A DNA stretch of 64,000 nt from Deinococcales bacterium (GTDB lineage: Bacteria > Deinococcota > Deinococci > Deinococcales > JAAFIG01): assembly GCA_013298595.1 (NCBI GenBank), contig JAAFIG010000004.1:108860-172859 (forward strand). Direction: 5' to 3'. The notes beneath the pieces are model-generated. The model had not been told where the DNA came from. It saw only the letters and a list, made by a program, of their open reading frames with translations, and did not search any database. A program made the position numbers and the translations under genes. Position 1 is the first letter of the stretch. Each line of letters opens with the position of its first letter. Shown one piece after another: positions 1 through 7,917 of the stretch.

Positions 1-343
1 GAGGGTACTAACAAGAACAACAGGCGTGCCAAAGTACATGATTTTTGGTTCAACAATTTTGTGATTCATAGGTATTAAGCTTAGGTCGAGCACCCAAAAG
101 CCACAATCTGATTCTTGTGCAGCAATAAAAGCTCTATTTAATCTCGAGTTTAAAAATCTGTCCTTTGCGCCTCACCACCCATATGATAAAGTCCTAACTT
201 GGCTTGGTCTTTGGTAGAGGTACGAGCCACCGGCAATACCGCCCGGACAACCCTCGAGACGACGTTCCCCCGAGCTGGCATCTCGAGCCACAAAGCGGCT
301 TAACCGCACAGCAGACAATGCTTTGCGATTTTGGAGAATCATC
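1..343. other. Non-coding region upstream of rplM
   Basis: No convincing gene is seen. A minus-strand open frame here overlaps rplM and has no recognisable product. The last 130 bases are the probable rplM leader and contain two short inverted repeats, TGGC/GCCA around a CTCGAG near 270-290 and GCGG/CCGC near 294-306. These could be part of an L13 autoregulatory leader, but no known leader class was recognised. Confidence 0.4.
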
Positions 344-793
344 ATGTTCAAAACGTACTTACCTGCTAAAACAGACCCTCGCTGGGTTGTTGTGGATGCT
401 GAAGGCATGACCCTTGGTCGTTTAGCAACCCAAATTGCCACGCTGATACGCGGCAAACACAAACCCGATTACACCCCACACCTCGGCAACGGCGATTATG
501 TGATCGTAGTCAACGCCGAAAAAGTGGTGTTAAGCGGCAACAAAATGAGTGGCAAAATCTACACTCGTTACAGCGGCTACCCAAGTGGTTTGAAACTCGA
601 GCCAGCCAACATCGCCATCGAAAAGCATCCAGAACGCGTCATCGAACACGCCGTCTTTGGAATGTTACCAAAAGGACGTTTAGGACGTGCAATGCACACC
701 CACTTAAAAGTCTACAAAGGCGAAACCCACCCACACGAAGCACAAAAACCCGTCAAACTCGAATTGCCACACGGCAAGAATGAGGTGAAATAA
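344..793 (+). CDS. rplM: Large ribosomal subunit protein uL13 (L13)
   Basis: L13 is an early-assembly protein of the 50S subunit that binds 23S rRNA. The product is 149 residues, the normal family size. It shows the family core: [16 protein letters not shown] near residue 17, [11 protein letters not shown], and the block [20 protein letters not shown] near residue 93. The ATG at 344 was chosen because GGAG lies 7 bases upstream and the protein then starts MFKTYLPAK like Deinococcus L13; an in-frame TTG at 323 only adds an unconserved tail. The stop codon overlaps the rpsI start as TAATG, so the two genes are translationally coupled. It contains few CTCGAG copies, as expected of a constrained gene. 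Confidence 0.97.
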   Translation: MFKTYLPAKTDPRWVVVDAEGMTLGRLATQIATLIRGKHKPDYTPHLGNGDYVIVVNAEKVVLSGNKMSGKIYTRYSGYPSGLKLEPANIAIEKHPERVIEHAVFGMLPKGRLGRAMHTHLKVYKGETHPHEAQKPVKLELPHGKNEVK

Positions 794-1185
794 TGGCAGT
801 CGAGATGTTCTACGGCACTGGTCGCCGCAAAGCCAGCATCGCTCGAGTTTTCCTCAAAAGCGGCGAAGGTCGAATCACCGTCAATGGCAAAGATTTCCAA
901 GATTACTTCCGTGGTATCTTACGTGCCTTACAAGCCCTCGAGCCATTGCGTGCCACTGGAGCAGTTGGTCGTTTTGACGCTCGTATCACCGTCGAAGGTG
1001 GCGGTCCCAGCGGTCAAATAGACGCAATTAAACTCGGACTTGCTCGAGCCTTGGTACGTTTAGACGTGGACAACCGCGCTAAGCTCAAACCAGCTGGCTT
1101 ATTAACCCGCGATTCCCGCGAGGTCGAAAGCAAAAAAGCAGGTCTCAAAAAAGCACGTCGCGCCCCACAATTCAGCAAGCGTTAA
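793..1185 (+). CDS. rpsI: Small ribosomal subunit protein uS9 (S9)
   Basis: S9 is a 30S-head protein whose C-terminal tail reaches the P-site tRNA. The 130-residue product has FYGTGRRKASIARVFL at the start, GGGPSGQIDAIKLGLARAL in the middle, and ends in the universal basic tail KKARRAPQFSKR. The ATG overlaps the rplM stop by one base. The rplM-rpsI pair is a widely conserved operon. A strong bidirectional terminator follows 20 bases after the stop and separates it from convergent folA. Confidence 0.98.
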   Translation: MAVEMFYGTGRRKASIARVFLKSGEGRITVNGKDFQDYFRGILRALQALEPLRATGAVGRFDARITVEGGGPSGQIDAIKLGLARALVRLDVDNRAKLKPAGLLTRDSREVESKKAGLKKARRAPQFSKR

Positions 1186-1206
1186 AATTTTGTTCAAAAC
1201 AAAAAA

Positions 1207-1236
1207 GGCAAAGAGAAAATCTTTGCCTTTTTTGTT
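1207..1236. terminator. Bidirectional intrinsic terminator between rpsI and folA
   Basis: The 7-bp inverted repeat GGCAAAG (1207-1213) / CTTTGCC (1221-1227) is flanked by an A run on the left and a T run on the right. It can end both the plus-strand rplM-rpsI message and the convergent minus-strand thyA-folA message. Confidence 0.85.
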
Positions 1237-1262
1237 TTACCTTCGCTAATCACCACTACGGT

Positions 1263-1748
1263 TTACGATTTCTTGCGCTCGAGCGTGACCCATTCAAAAT
1301 TAAACGCATGTTTTTCGTCTATGCCATGTGCTACTCTCGAGGTTTCTTGCCACTCGAGCGCATTCCAACTGGGGAAGAACACATCGGCACTGGCTACTCG
1401 AGTATTGACAAAAGTCAGGTGTAATTTTGCGGCATGTGGTAGTGCAAGGCTGTATACCTCTCCTCCACCAATCACCATCAGGTTTGGCTCGAGGGCAAGG
1501 GCTTCTTCTAAATGATGTACCACTTCGATGCCAGCTGCGTTAAAACCCGTGTCCCGAGTCAGAATGATATTTCGACGCTTAGGCAGTGGTCTGCCGATGC
1601 TGAGGAAGGTTTTACGCCCCATCAGCACAGTTTTGTCTAAAGTTATTTGCTTAAAGAATTTGAGATCGTCGGGTAAATGCCAAGGCATGGCGTTGTTAAA
1701 GCCAATAGCGTTGTTCAGGTCAAGGGCTGCTACAAGCTCGAGATTCAT
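1263..1748 (-). CDS. folA: Dihydrofolate reductase
   Basis: It reduces dihydrofolate to tetrahydrofolate with NADPH in the cytosol. The product is 161 residues, typical of bacterial DHFR. Visible motifs are [14 protein letters not shown] near residue 20 (the substrate-binding Asp is in this block), VLMGRKTF near 42 and the NADPH-binding VIGGGEVY near 93. Its ATG overlaps the thyA stop as ATGA, so it is coupled to thyA. The pairing makes sense because ThyA converts methylene-THF to DHF, which FolA recycles. Confidence 0.96.
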   Translation of the reverse strand: MNLELVAALDLNNAIGFNNAMPWHLPDDLKFFKQITLDKTVLMGRKTFLSIGRPLPKRRNIILTRDTGFNAAGIEVVHHLEEALALEPNLMVIGGGEVYSLALPHAAKLHLTFVNTRVASADVFFPSWNALEWQETSRVAHGIDEKHAFNFEWVTLERKKS

Positions 1749-2539
1749 ACAGCAACCACGGCTTTGATACGTGGGTGCGGGTTGTATTCCTCGAGACTAA
1801 TATCTTCAAGCGTAAACCCAAATAAATCTTTGATATTTGGGTTTAACACCACTTTTGGTAATGGACGAAGTTCTCGAGAAAGTTGTAATTGCACTTGCTC
1901 GAGGTGATTGTTGTAAATGTGAGCATCGCCGAAAGTATGCACAAATTCGCCTAACTCGAGATTGCAGACATGAGCAATCATTTGGGTTAGCAGTGCATAA
2001 GAAGCAATATTAAATGGCACGCCAAGAAAAGCATCGGCACTGCGTTGATAGAGTTGGCAGGAGAGTTTGTTATTGGCTACATAGAACTGGAACATGGTGT
2101 GGCACGGTAGTAATGCCATATCAGGTAAATCCGCAACATTCCAAGCAGAAATAATTAAGCGTCTCGAGTCAGGGTTTTTCTTGATTTCCTTGAGTAACCA
2201 CTGCATTTGGTCTATGGTTTGATTGTTTTTACCCGTCCAGGAACGCCATTGATGCCCGTAAATTGGTCCTAACGAACCATCAGCTCTTGCCCATTCCCGC
2301 CAAATAGTCACTCCCATTTGCTCGAGAGTATTGTTGTTGGTATCGCCTGTTAAAAACCACAGCAGCTCACCAGCTACACTTTTCCAATGGACTTTTTTGG
2401 TAGTTACCAACGGGAAGCCTTTAGCCAAATCAAATCGCATTTGATACCCAAAAACACTGCGAGTACCCGTACCAGTGCGATCCGATTTTTCGATGCCATG
2501 CTCGAGGATATGCTGTAAAAATTGATGGTATTGCTGCAC
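1745..2539 (-). CDS. thyA: Thymidylate synthase (ThyA type)
   Basis: It methylates dUMP to dTMP using methylene-tetrahydrofolate. The product has 264 residues, the E. coli length. The catalytic Cys146 lies in [14 protein letters not shown]; the dUMP phosphate-binding [18 protein letters not shown] block and the terminal [11 protein letters not shown] are intact. The start is GTG at 2539, and a TAGACT box five bases upstream suggests a leaderless message beginning here. folA follows with a 4-base overlap. Confidence 0.97.
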   Translation of the reverse strand: MQQYHQFLQHILEHGIEKSDRTGTGTRSVFGYQMRFDLAKGFPLVTTKKVHWKSVAGELLWFLTGDTNNNTLEQMGVTIWREWARADGSLGPIYGHQWRSWTGKNNQTIDQMQWLLKEIKKNPDSRRLIISAWNVADLPDMALLPCHTMFQFYVANNKLSCQLYQRSADAFLGVPFNIASYALLTQMIAHVCNLELGEFVHTFGDAHIYNNHLEQVQLQLSRELRPLPKVVLNPNIKDLFGFTLEDISLEEYNPHPRIKAVVAV

Positions 2540-2556
2540 AAATCAGTCTACCTTTT

Positions 2557-3069
2557 TTAGATATGATGCGCCACAAAACGTTGCAAATCATCAAATAAAT
2601 CGAGGTACTCAACTGCAAAACGCGCTATTGCCATTGAGGTCACGCCACCATACACAGGCATATCTGCTTGGATGACAAGTTCATCTTCGCTATTGAGGTA
2701 ACACTTGCCAAAGGTATACATGGCATTCCAAACATTACACAAATGCACATCTAAGGAATGTTCTGGGAAGATAATCTGAAAACCAATGGCTAAATCTGCC
2801 ACTCGAGTTTCGCTTTCTTCATCACTGACCGTGTACAACTGAATGCCATGCGAAATACCCAAATGCGTTAAATACAAAGCATCAGCACTACCCGAATCTG
2901 CAAAGGTCACAGCGAAACCAAATGCCTCGAGTAAACTCTTTAATTGAGTTGCATCAATAGCTTGCCAAATTTGCTCAGGTACACTCGCTCGAGCAATTTG
3001 AGCCAGTAAAGTTGGTTTCGAGAAAGTGTCTGATTCGTACTTAAAATCTGCATTTTTAATTTTTTGCAC
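2557..3069 (-). CDS. YbjN-domain protein
   Basis: The 170-residue cytosolic protein fits the YbjN family (alpha/beta fold resembling type III secretion chaperones), which is linked to stress and motility regulation in enterobacteria but has no defined reaction. Family-like features are the LKSLLEAFGF start of the domain near residue 43 and the central GFQIIFPEHSLDVHLCNVWNA helix region. It starts with GTG directly after the stop of the upstream small gene, so the two are co-translated. The substrate or partner is not apparent; the assignment rests on overall pattern only. Confidence 0.7.
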   Translation of the reverse strand: MQKIKNADFKYESDTFSKPTLLAQIARASVPEQIWQAIDATQLKSLLEAFGFAVTFADSGSADALYLTHLGISHGIQLYTVSDEESETRVADLAIGFQIIFPEHSLDVHLCNVWNAMYTFGKCYLNSEDELVIQADMPVYGGVTSMAIARFAVEYLDLFDDLQRFVAHHI

Positions 3070-3255
3070 TTAACCACCTAAGTACAAAGGATACTCGAGT
3101 TGTGCAGCAATTTGTGTGCTATCAGCTTGCATTTCAAGCACTTGGCTTTGTAAACGTTGCAAAGCTGCACCTTCGCCAGCTTGGAGATCTTTGATGCTTT
3201 CGAGAACACGATGAGCGGTACTTTGCAAATGCTCGAGTAATTGATCCTGATTCAT
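3070..3255 (-). CDS. Small hypothetical coiled protein
   Basis: This 61-residue protein is rich in Gln, Leu and Glu and looks like a single amphipathic helix (LLEHLQSTAHRVLESIKDL). No family was recognised. A perfect AGGAGG lies 7 bases before the ATG, and its stop abuts the GTG start of the YbjN-type gene, which supports it as a real translated gene. It may be a partner of that protein. Confidence 0.65.
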   Translation of the reverse strand: MNQDQLLEHLQSTAHRVLESIKDLQAGEGAALQRLQSQVLEMQADSTQIAAQLEYPLYLGG

Positions 3256-3312
3256 AAAAAACCTCCTGTAGAGCTACTAATTTCTCATTTTGTTTTTCTT
3301 GTACCCGACGTT

Positions 3313-3870
3313 TTAGGCTTTGGCACTGATATCTGCCAGCGGATGCTCGAGTGCATTACTCGAACCCTCATAAACCTGACTCGAGATGTCCACATTGCTG
3401 CCTCGAGAAAGCGCAACCCGACCTGTTCGCATGGTTTCAATAATGCCAAATGGACGCATTTGTTCAATAAACGCAGTGATCTTACCTTCATCGCCTGTCA
3501 CTTCAAACACATACGATTTAGAACCAACATCCACATTACGTGCTCGGAAATCCTCAGCAATCATCCGAATCTCGAGACGCGTTTGTGGGTTCACATGAAC
3601 TTTGAGTAGCACCAATTCACGGTCAACAAATTTTTCATGAGCATGATTAACCACTTTTAAAACATCCTCGAGTTTCTCGAGTTGCCGCTGAATTTGATCC
3701 GCCATGTAATCAGGCGCTTCGGCAATAAACGTCATTCTCGAGATGCCACGTTGTTCTGTTGCACCTACCGAGAGCGAATCAATGTTGTAACCACGCCGTG
3801 CAAATAAACTGGTGACTCGAGTGAGGACACGTGGTTCGTCACGGAGGAAAGCCGAAAAAATATGTTTCAT
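3313..3870 (-). CDS. ilvN: Acetolactate synthase regulatory (small) subunit
   Basis: This is the regulatory subunit of acetohydroxyacid synthase, which binds valine and activates and feedback-inhibits IlvB. The 185-residue product has an N-terminal ACT domain (MKHIFSAFLRDEPRVLTRVTSLF, RRGYNIDSLSVG) and a C-terminal regulatory domain (RARNVDVGSKSYVFEVTG). An AGGAG box precedes the ATG. It follows ilvB on the minus strand, but the two are separated by about 200 bases of palindromic repeats, unusual for this normally tight pair. It probably still reads from the ilvB attenuated promoter. Confidence 0.96.
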   Translation of the reverse strand: MKHIFSAFLRDEPRVLTRVTSLFARRGYNIDSLSVGATEQRGISRMTFIAEAPDYMADQIQRQLEKLEDVLKVVNHAHEKFVDRELVLLKVHVNPQTRLEIRMIAEDFRARNVDVGSKSYVFEVTGDEGKITAFIEQMRPFGIIETMRTGRVALSRGSNVDISSQVYEGSSNALEHPLADISAKA

Positions 3871-3883
3871 TTGTATCTCCTGT

Positions 3884-4070
3884 CAGGCAAGGCTTGCCTC
3901 GCGGCTACGGTTGATGTGATTTTGATTTTTGTAGGGGCGAATCTTGTATTCGCCTTGAATTGCATTTGGCATTTAGCTTTGGTAGGTTGGGCGAGTTGGG
4001 CGAGGCATGCCTCGCCCCTACGGTTGATGATTTTGTATTTGTTGGTTTGGGCACGCCTTCTCTCTACGAG
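3884..4070. repeat. Cluster of palindromic intergenic repeats between ilvB and ilvN
   Basis: Two copies of a palindromic unit lie here: GGCAAGGCTTGCCTCGC followed by GGCTACGGTTGAT (3887-3917) and GGGCGAGGCATGCCTCGCCC followed by CTACGGTTGAT (3998-4027). A related stem-loop (GGGGCGA...TTCGCC, 3933-3954) lies between them, and a truncated copy near 4048 retains GGGCACGCC. The same unit recurs at 27491-27587. They resemble REP-type mobile palindromes and are transcribed inside the ilv operon. Confidence 0.8.
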
Positions 4071-4073
4071 TTT

Positions 4074-5771
4074 TTAGGCTGGGACGAGCGCTTTGGTCTC
4101 GAGGAATTTTGGATCATCATCAAGCATTTCGTCTAAGCCTTTACCCGCGGGTACCATTGGGAAGACATTGGCTTCTTGTGGCACTCGTACCTCGAGTACA
4201 GCTGGTCCGTCTACGCTGAGCCACATTTCGATGGCTTTCTCGAGATCAGCTTGGTTATCAGCAGCAAATCCTGGAATTCGATATGCGCTGGCTAAAATCG
4301 GGAAATCAGGGTTGCTATCCTCGAGATAGACTTCAGAGTAGCGACGGCTGTGGAACATTTCTTGCCATTGACGCACCATACCTAAGTAACCGTTGTTGAT
4401 GATCGCAAATTTCACTGGGATATCGTATTTACGTAAAGTAGCTAGTTCTTGGATGGTCATTTGGCTCGAGCCATCCCCTGCAATACCAACAACTCGGACT
4501 CCTTTGGCATCGCCGCCATCGTGAGCACCAATGGCAACAGCGGCTCCCATAGCAGCTGGTAAGCAGAAACCCATGGTGCCTGCACCACCGCTATTAGACC
4601 ATTTGCGCGGTTGTTCAAAAGGGTGAAGTTGTGCGGTCAGCATTTGGTGTTGTCCAACATCGGCAACCACAATATCGTTGCCATTGAGTTTACTCGAGAT
4701 CATTTTGATGGCTTCAGCAGCGCCCCAACTTGGGCGTTTTGGTTGCCTAGCTTGCCAATCCTCGAGTTTCAACCACCATTCTGGCGTGTCAAGGTAGCTA
4801 ACTTGTTTGGTTAATGCCTCGAGTGCAGCGGCGCTATCTGAGTGAATGGGGATAAAAGCTGGGATTAGTTTGTTGTGTTCGGCAGTGTCGATGTCTATGT
4901 GGATAATTTGGGCATTTTTGGCAAAGCGACTGGTTTTACCTGTCACCCGATCATCAAAACGCATACCCACACCAATCAGTACATCGCATTGTGAAATTGC
5001 ACGGTTGCTGGCAACGCTACCGTGCATTCCTGGCATACCAAGCCATTGTTTATCGGATGCTGGGTAATTACCAAGCCCCATCAGGGTAGTAATCACAGGC
5101 ATACCTGTTTTCTTTGCAAACTCGAGAATTTGTGGGGCAGCATCGCATGCACCCCCACCAACAACCAGCACGGGTTGCTTAGCACTTTGAATCAGAGCAA
5201 CTGCTTTAGCAATGGTCTCTGGGTTTGGCTCGAGCCGTGGTGCTTTGGCATGAGGCTGAGTAATTGGTGCATTGGTTTGGGCTTGTTGCACATCCTTGGG
5301 AATGTCCACCAGCACAGGTCCTGGGCGACCCTCGAGTGCTATTTGGATAGCTTTTGCTACGGTTTTTGAAATATCGTCTGCGTTTCGTACCAAGAAATTG
5401 TGTTTGGTAATCGGCATGGTGATACCAGTAATATCGGCTTCTTGGAAGGCATCAGTGCCTAGTAATGGCGATGGCACATTGCCTGTAATGGCAAGAATCG
5501 GCAAACTATCAAGCATTGCATCGGCAAGAGCTGTCACTAAATTGGTTGCTCCAGGACCAGAAGTTGCCATGCAAACACCAAGCCCGCCTGTGGCTCTGGC
5601 GTAACCTTCGGCAGCATGACCTCCGCCTTGTTCGTGACGTACCAGAATATGCTGAATTGGACTGTCGTATAACGCATCGTAAACAGGCATAATCGCGCCA
5701 CCAGGATGACCAAAAATATGTTTCACACCATGTGCTTCGAGGGTTTTTAAGAGGGCTTCTGAACCGGTCAT
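4074..5771 (-). CDS. ilvB: Acetolactate synthase catalytic (large) subunit
   Basis: This TPP- and FAD-dependent enzyme condenses two pyruvates to acetolactate (valine/leucine) or pyruvate plus 2-ketobutyrate (isoleucine). The 565-residue product has the N-terminal TPP-binding domain with HPGGAIMPVYDAL and the catalytic Glu47 in VRHEQG, a central FAD domain, and the C-terminal metal/TPP motif GDGSSQ...NNGYLGMVRQWQ. AGGAG lies just before the ATG. It is the first structural gene behind an attenuation leader at 5824-5931. Confidence 0.97.
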   Translation of the reverse strand: MTGSEALLKTLEAHGVKHIFGHPGGAIMPVYDALYDSPIQHILVRHEQGGGHAAEGYARATGGLGVCMATSGPGATNLVTALADAMLDSLPILAITGNVPSPLLGTDAFQEADITGITMPITKHNFLVRNADDISKTVAKAIQIALEGRPGPVLVDIPKDVQQAQTNAPITQPHAKAPRLEPNPETIAKAVALIQSAKQPVLVVGGGACDAAPQILEFAKKTGMPVITTLMGLGNYPASDKQWLGMPGMHGSVASNRAISQCDVLIGVGMRFDDRVTGKTSRFAKNAQIIHIDIDTAEHNKLIPAFIPIHSDSAAALEALTKQVSYLDTPEWWLKLEDWQARQPKRPSWGAAEAIKMISSKLNGNDIVVADVGQHQMLTAQLHPFEQPRKWSNSGGAGTMGFCLPAAMGAAVAIGAHDGGDAKGVRVVGIAGDGSSQMTIQELATLRKYDIPVKFAIINNGYLGMVRQWQEMFHSRRYSEVYLEDSNPDFPILASAYRIPGFAADNQADLEKAIEMWLSVDGPAVLEVRVPQEANVFPMVPAGKGLDEMLDDDPKFLETKALVPA

Positions 5772-5823
5772 GATTGTCTCCTTTGATGCGCCACTACCTG
5801 CATGACTTTTTGCTTGAGGATGT

Positions 5824-5887
5824 AAAAAACCCCCGCTGTGGGCGGGGGTCGCTTGGCTCTTTCTCGAAAAACTACGCCGCGACCCCC
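5824..5887 (-). terminator. ilv transcription attenuator with competing antiterminator
   Basis: On the minus strand the leader RNA can form either of two hairpins. The terminator pairs CCCCCGC with GCGGGGG (plus 5830-5836 / 5842-5848) and is followed by six U. The antiterminator pairs GGGGGTCGC (plus 5879-5887) with GCGACCCCC (plus 5844-5852). Both need the same CCCCC, so they exclude each other. The upstream strand of the antiterminator lies at the end of the leader peptide reading frame, so a ribosome at the stop codon masks it and lets the terminator form, whereas one stalled at the Ile/Val codons leaves it free. Confidence 0.88.
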
Positions 5888-5931
5888 TTCGATAGGGCTA
5901 CGACTACTACAATAATCGGGGCGTTTTTCAT
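5872..5931 (-). CDS. ilv leader peptide (attenuation control)
   Basis: The 19-residue frame reads MKNAPIIVVVVALSKGVAA and has eight consecutive regulatory-type codons Ile-Ile-Val-Val-Val-Val-Ala-Leu, the classic signature of an ilv leader peptide. It starts only about 9 bases after the -10 box and ends within the antiterminator segment. Shortage of charged tRNA-Ile or tRNA-Val would stall the ribosome and allow read-through into ilvB-ilvN. The peptide is too short for ordinary gene finders. Its position, codon content and the two exclusive hairpins agree with each other. Confidence 0.88.
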   Translation of the reverse strand: MKNAPIIVVVVALSKGVAA

Positions 5932-5940
5932 TACTCGAGT

Positions 5941-5970
5941 AGCGTATCAGTGGTATACCAAAACTGTCAA
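5941..5970 (-). promoter_or_regulatory. ilv operon promoter
   Basis: On the minus strand, TTGACA (plus 5965-5970), an 18-base spacer and TACGCT (plus 5941-5946) lie just upstream of the leader peptide start at 5931. The -35 is perfect; the -10 keeps the key T, A and final T. Confidence 0.7.
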
Positions 5971-5989
5971 GCCCCACTCGAGCCAGAAA

Positions 5990-6817
5990 TTAGTGTTTTC
6001 CGAGAACATCTGTTAGTAAATGCACCAATTTGTCGCGCAACGCAATAAATTCTACAGAACGGGTTAGTTCAGCTCGAGGGCGCGGACGAGCAAATGGCAC
6101 ATTGATGATTTCTTGGATTCTGGCTTTTGGACCATTACTCATCACAACAATGCGGTCTGAAAGATACAGCGCTTCGTCGATATCGTGTGTGACCATGACA
6201 ACGGTTTCGATACCGCTTTCACCAGTCCACATTTCATTGAGTTTGTCTTGCAAAGACCCTCTTGTCAGTGCATCCAAAGCACCAAATGGTTCATCTAATA
6301 ACAATACTTTGGGGTGCGTAGCAAAGGCTCGAGCAATAGCAACTCGTTGTTTCATACCGCCCGAAAGTTCACTTGGGCGTTTTTCACGGTGCGACCACAA
6401 ATTAACAGCCCGCAAAAACACTTCGACTCGAGCTTTGATTTCGATAGCATTTAAACTTGGGCGAGCTGCCTCGAGTGCCTCAGAAACATTTTGATAAACA
6501 TTCAGCCACGGTAATAACGAGTAATTCTGGAAAACCACTGCCCGATCTGGACTAGGTTTTTGAATTTCTAAACCATCAAGTTTAAGACTGCCTGTACTTG
6601 GCGACTCGAGACCTGCAATTAAGGAAAGTAATGTACTTTTACCGCAACCAGAATGCCCAATTAAACTAACAAACTCGCCCGCTTTAATCTCGAGATTGAC
6701 ATGTTCAATCGCTGTATAAGAACCAAATGATTTTGAAACCCCGCTGATCTCGAGTCCTGTAGCGCGTTGCAAATGTGAGGCGCTCAGAACAGCACTGGTA
6801 GAAATATCGCTGTACAT
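5990..6817 (-). CDS. nrtD: Nitrate ABC transporter ATP-binding protein (NrtD/SsuB-type)
   Basis: This is the cytosolic ATPase that powers NrtB. The 275-residue protein has every ABC motif: Walker A GHSGCGKST near residue 58, Q-loop VVFQNYSLLPWLNVYQNV, signature LSGGMKQR, Walker B VLLLDEPFGALD and switch His in VTHDIDEA. The PWLNVYQNV text is typical of the nitrate/taurine/sulfonate subfamily, and the operon settles the substrate as nitrate (or nitrite/cyanate). AGGAG precedes the ATG. It is the last gene of the nitrate operon. There is no fused NrtA-like regulatory domain of the NrtC kind. Confidence 0.9.
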   Translation of the reverse strand: MYSDISTSAVLSASHLQRATGLEISGVSKSFGSYTAIEHVNLEIKAGEFVSLIGHSGCGKSTLLSLIAGLESPSTGSLKLDGLEIQKPSPDRAVVFQNYSLLPWLNVYQNVSEALEAARPSLNAIEIKARVEVFLRAVNLWSHREKRPSELSGGMKQRVAIARAFATHPKVLLLDEPFGALDALTRGSLQDKLNEMWTGESGIETVVMVTHDIDEALYLSDRIVVMSNGPKARIQEIINVPFARPRPRAELTRSVEFIALRDKLVHLLTDVLGKH

Positions 6818-6854
6818 AAAAAACTCCTTTGAAAAGGGTAAAAATTTAAAGAAT

Positions 6855-6890
6855 GAAAAGGTAAAAGTGAGGAGGAGCTTTTACCTTTTC
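6855..6890. other. Intercistronic hairpin between nrtB and nrtD
   Basis: A 13-bp perfect inverted repeat, GAAAAGGTAAAAG (6855-6867) and CTTTTACCTTTTC (6878-6890), lies in the 89-base gap. No U run follows on the minus strand, so it may be an mRNA-stabilising or partial-termination element rather than a full terminator. Confidence 0.7.
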
Positions 6891-6906
6891 GATTGTAGTT
6901 GTCACC

Positions 6907-7734
6907 TTAAACCGTATAGGTGACTTTTTTCTGTGCCCATTCAAAAACTTTATCGAGCAACAAACCTGTAATACCAATGATGAAAATAGCGCTGATGACT
7001 TTTTCATAACTGAGCGCGTTATACGAATCCCAAACGAAGAAACCGATACCACTGGCACCTGAAAGCATTTCTGCTGCCACAATTACCATCCAAGCAACAC
7101 CAAAAGACAAACGTAAACCCGTTAAAATATGTGGCAGAGCAAAAGGAATCAGCACTTGGCGCACATAACGATCTGGGGTGAAACTAAAAACTCGAGCCAC
7201 ATTTTTATAATCTTTTGGTACACTGGCAACACCAAAAGCAGTGTTTAAGACTGTTGACCACAAACTGGTAATGAAAATCACAAACACCAAAGCATTCGGG
7301 GTGACTTTAAGTGTTACCAAAGCAATTGGGTACCAAGCAAGCGGAGAAACAGGGCGCAGCACTTGCACAATTGGGTTCATTAAACGCTGCACAAATGGCA
7401 CACTACCCATAAGCATACCCAGCGGAATTGCCACTAAACCACCCAGCAACCAACCTAAGGAGACTCGAGTTAAACTTGCCCAAAGTAAACGCCCAATACC
7501 TTGGTCATTTGGTCCACCATAACGAAAAGGGTCTTTGATTAATTCCCAAAAAACAACAGCCGTGGCTTGAGGTGTTGGTAAATCAGCGCCAACAAAAGCT
7601 CGAATCACTGACCATAATGCCCAAATTAAACCAATGCTTAACGCACCAATGCCAAGGCTCGAGACAACAGCAGGGATTTTGAAAGGTTTAATCGGTTTTA
7701 ACTCCAGTGGTGTGGTTGAAATTTTCTCTGTCAT
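6907..7734 (-). CDS. nrtB: Nitrate ABC transporter permease
   Basis: This is the inner-membrane subunit of the nitrate importer. The 275-residue product has about six hydrophobic segments and the binding-protein-dependent permease loop (LIPFALPHILTGLRLSFGVAWM, EAA-type) near residue 200 that docks on the ATPase. The ATG at 7734 was chosen because GGAG lies 5-6 bases upstream; a further in-frame start at 7761 would add an unsupported nine residues. It lies between nrtA and nrtD in the same orientation, with structured gaps on both sides. Confidence 0.9.
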   Translation of the reverse strand: MTEKISTTPLELKPIKPFKIPAVVSSLGIGALSIGLIWALWSVIRAFVGADLPTPQATAVVFWELIKDPFRYGGPNDQGIGRLLWASLTRVSLGWLLGGLVAIPLGMLMGSVPFVQRLMNPIVQVLRPVSPLAWYPIALVTLKVTPNALVFVIFITSLWSTVLNTAFGVASVPKDYKNVARVFSFTPDRYVRQVLIPFALPHILTGLRLSFGVAWMVIVAAEMLSGASGIGFFVWDSYNALSYEKVISAIFIIGITGLLLDKVFEWAQKKVTYTV

Positions 7735-7777
7735 AAGAACTCCACATGGGGCGAAAAACAAGGCGAGAAGCTGCTTG

Positions 7778-7842
7778 GTATCTCACGCCTTCGTTTTAGA
7801 ATTTCCAAAATTCGTCAATTCTGTCACTTCGGCGTGAGATAC
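7778..7842. other. Intercistronic hairpin 1 between nrtA and nrtB
   Basis: The 12-bp arms GTATCTCACGCC (7778-7789) and GGCGTGAGATAC (7831-7842) form a long stem with a further inner AGAATT/AATTCT pairing. It follows nrtA and could protect its 3' end, so that the binding protein is made in excess over the permease. Confidence 0.75.
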
Positions 7843-7865
7843 ATTGTCCGTACTCCCGTTGGTCG

Positions 7866-7898
7866 GAAATGTTTTAGCAAAGAACTCTAAAACATTTC
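7866..7898. other. Intercistronic hairpin 2 between nrtA and nrtB
   Basis: GAAATGTTTTAG (7866-7877) pairs with CTAAAACATTTC (7887-7898), 12 bp with a 9-base loop, 20 bases after the nrtA stop. Together with the next hairpin it gives the nrtA message a strongly structured 3' end. Confidence 0.75.
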
Positions 7899-7917
7899 GC
7901 GGAGATACTTAGGTAGC

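Noticed and set aside
3884..4070. CRISPR array
   Set aside because: Units are palindromic, uneven in spacing and partly truncated, with no regular spacers.
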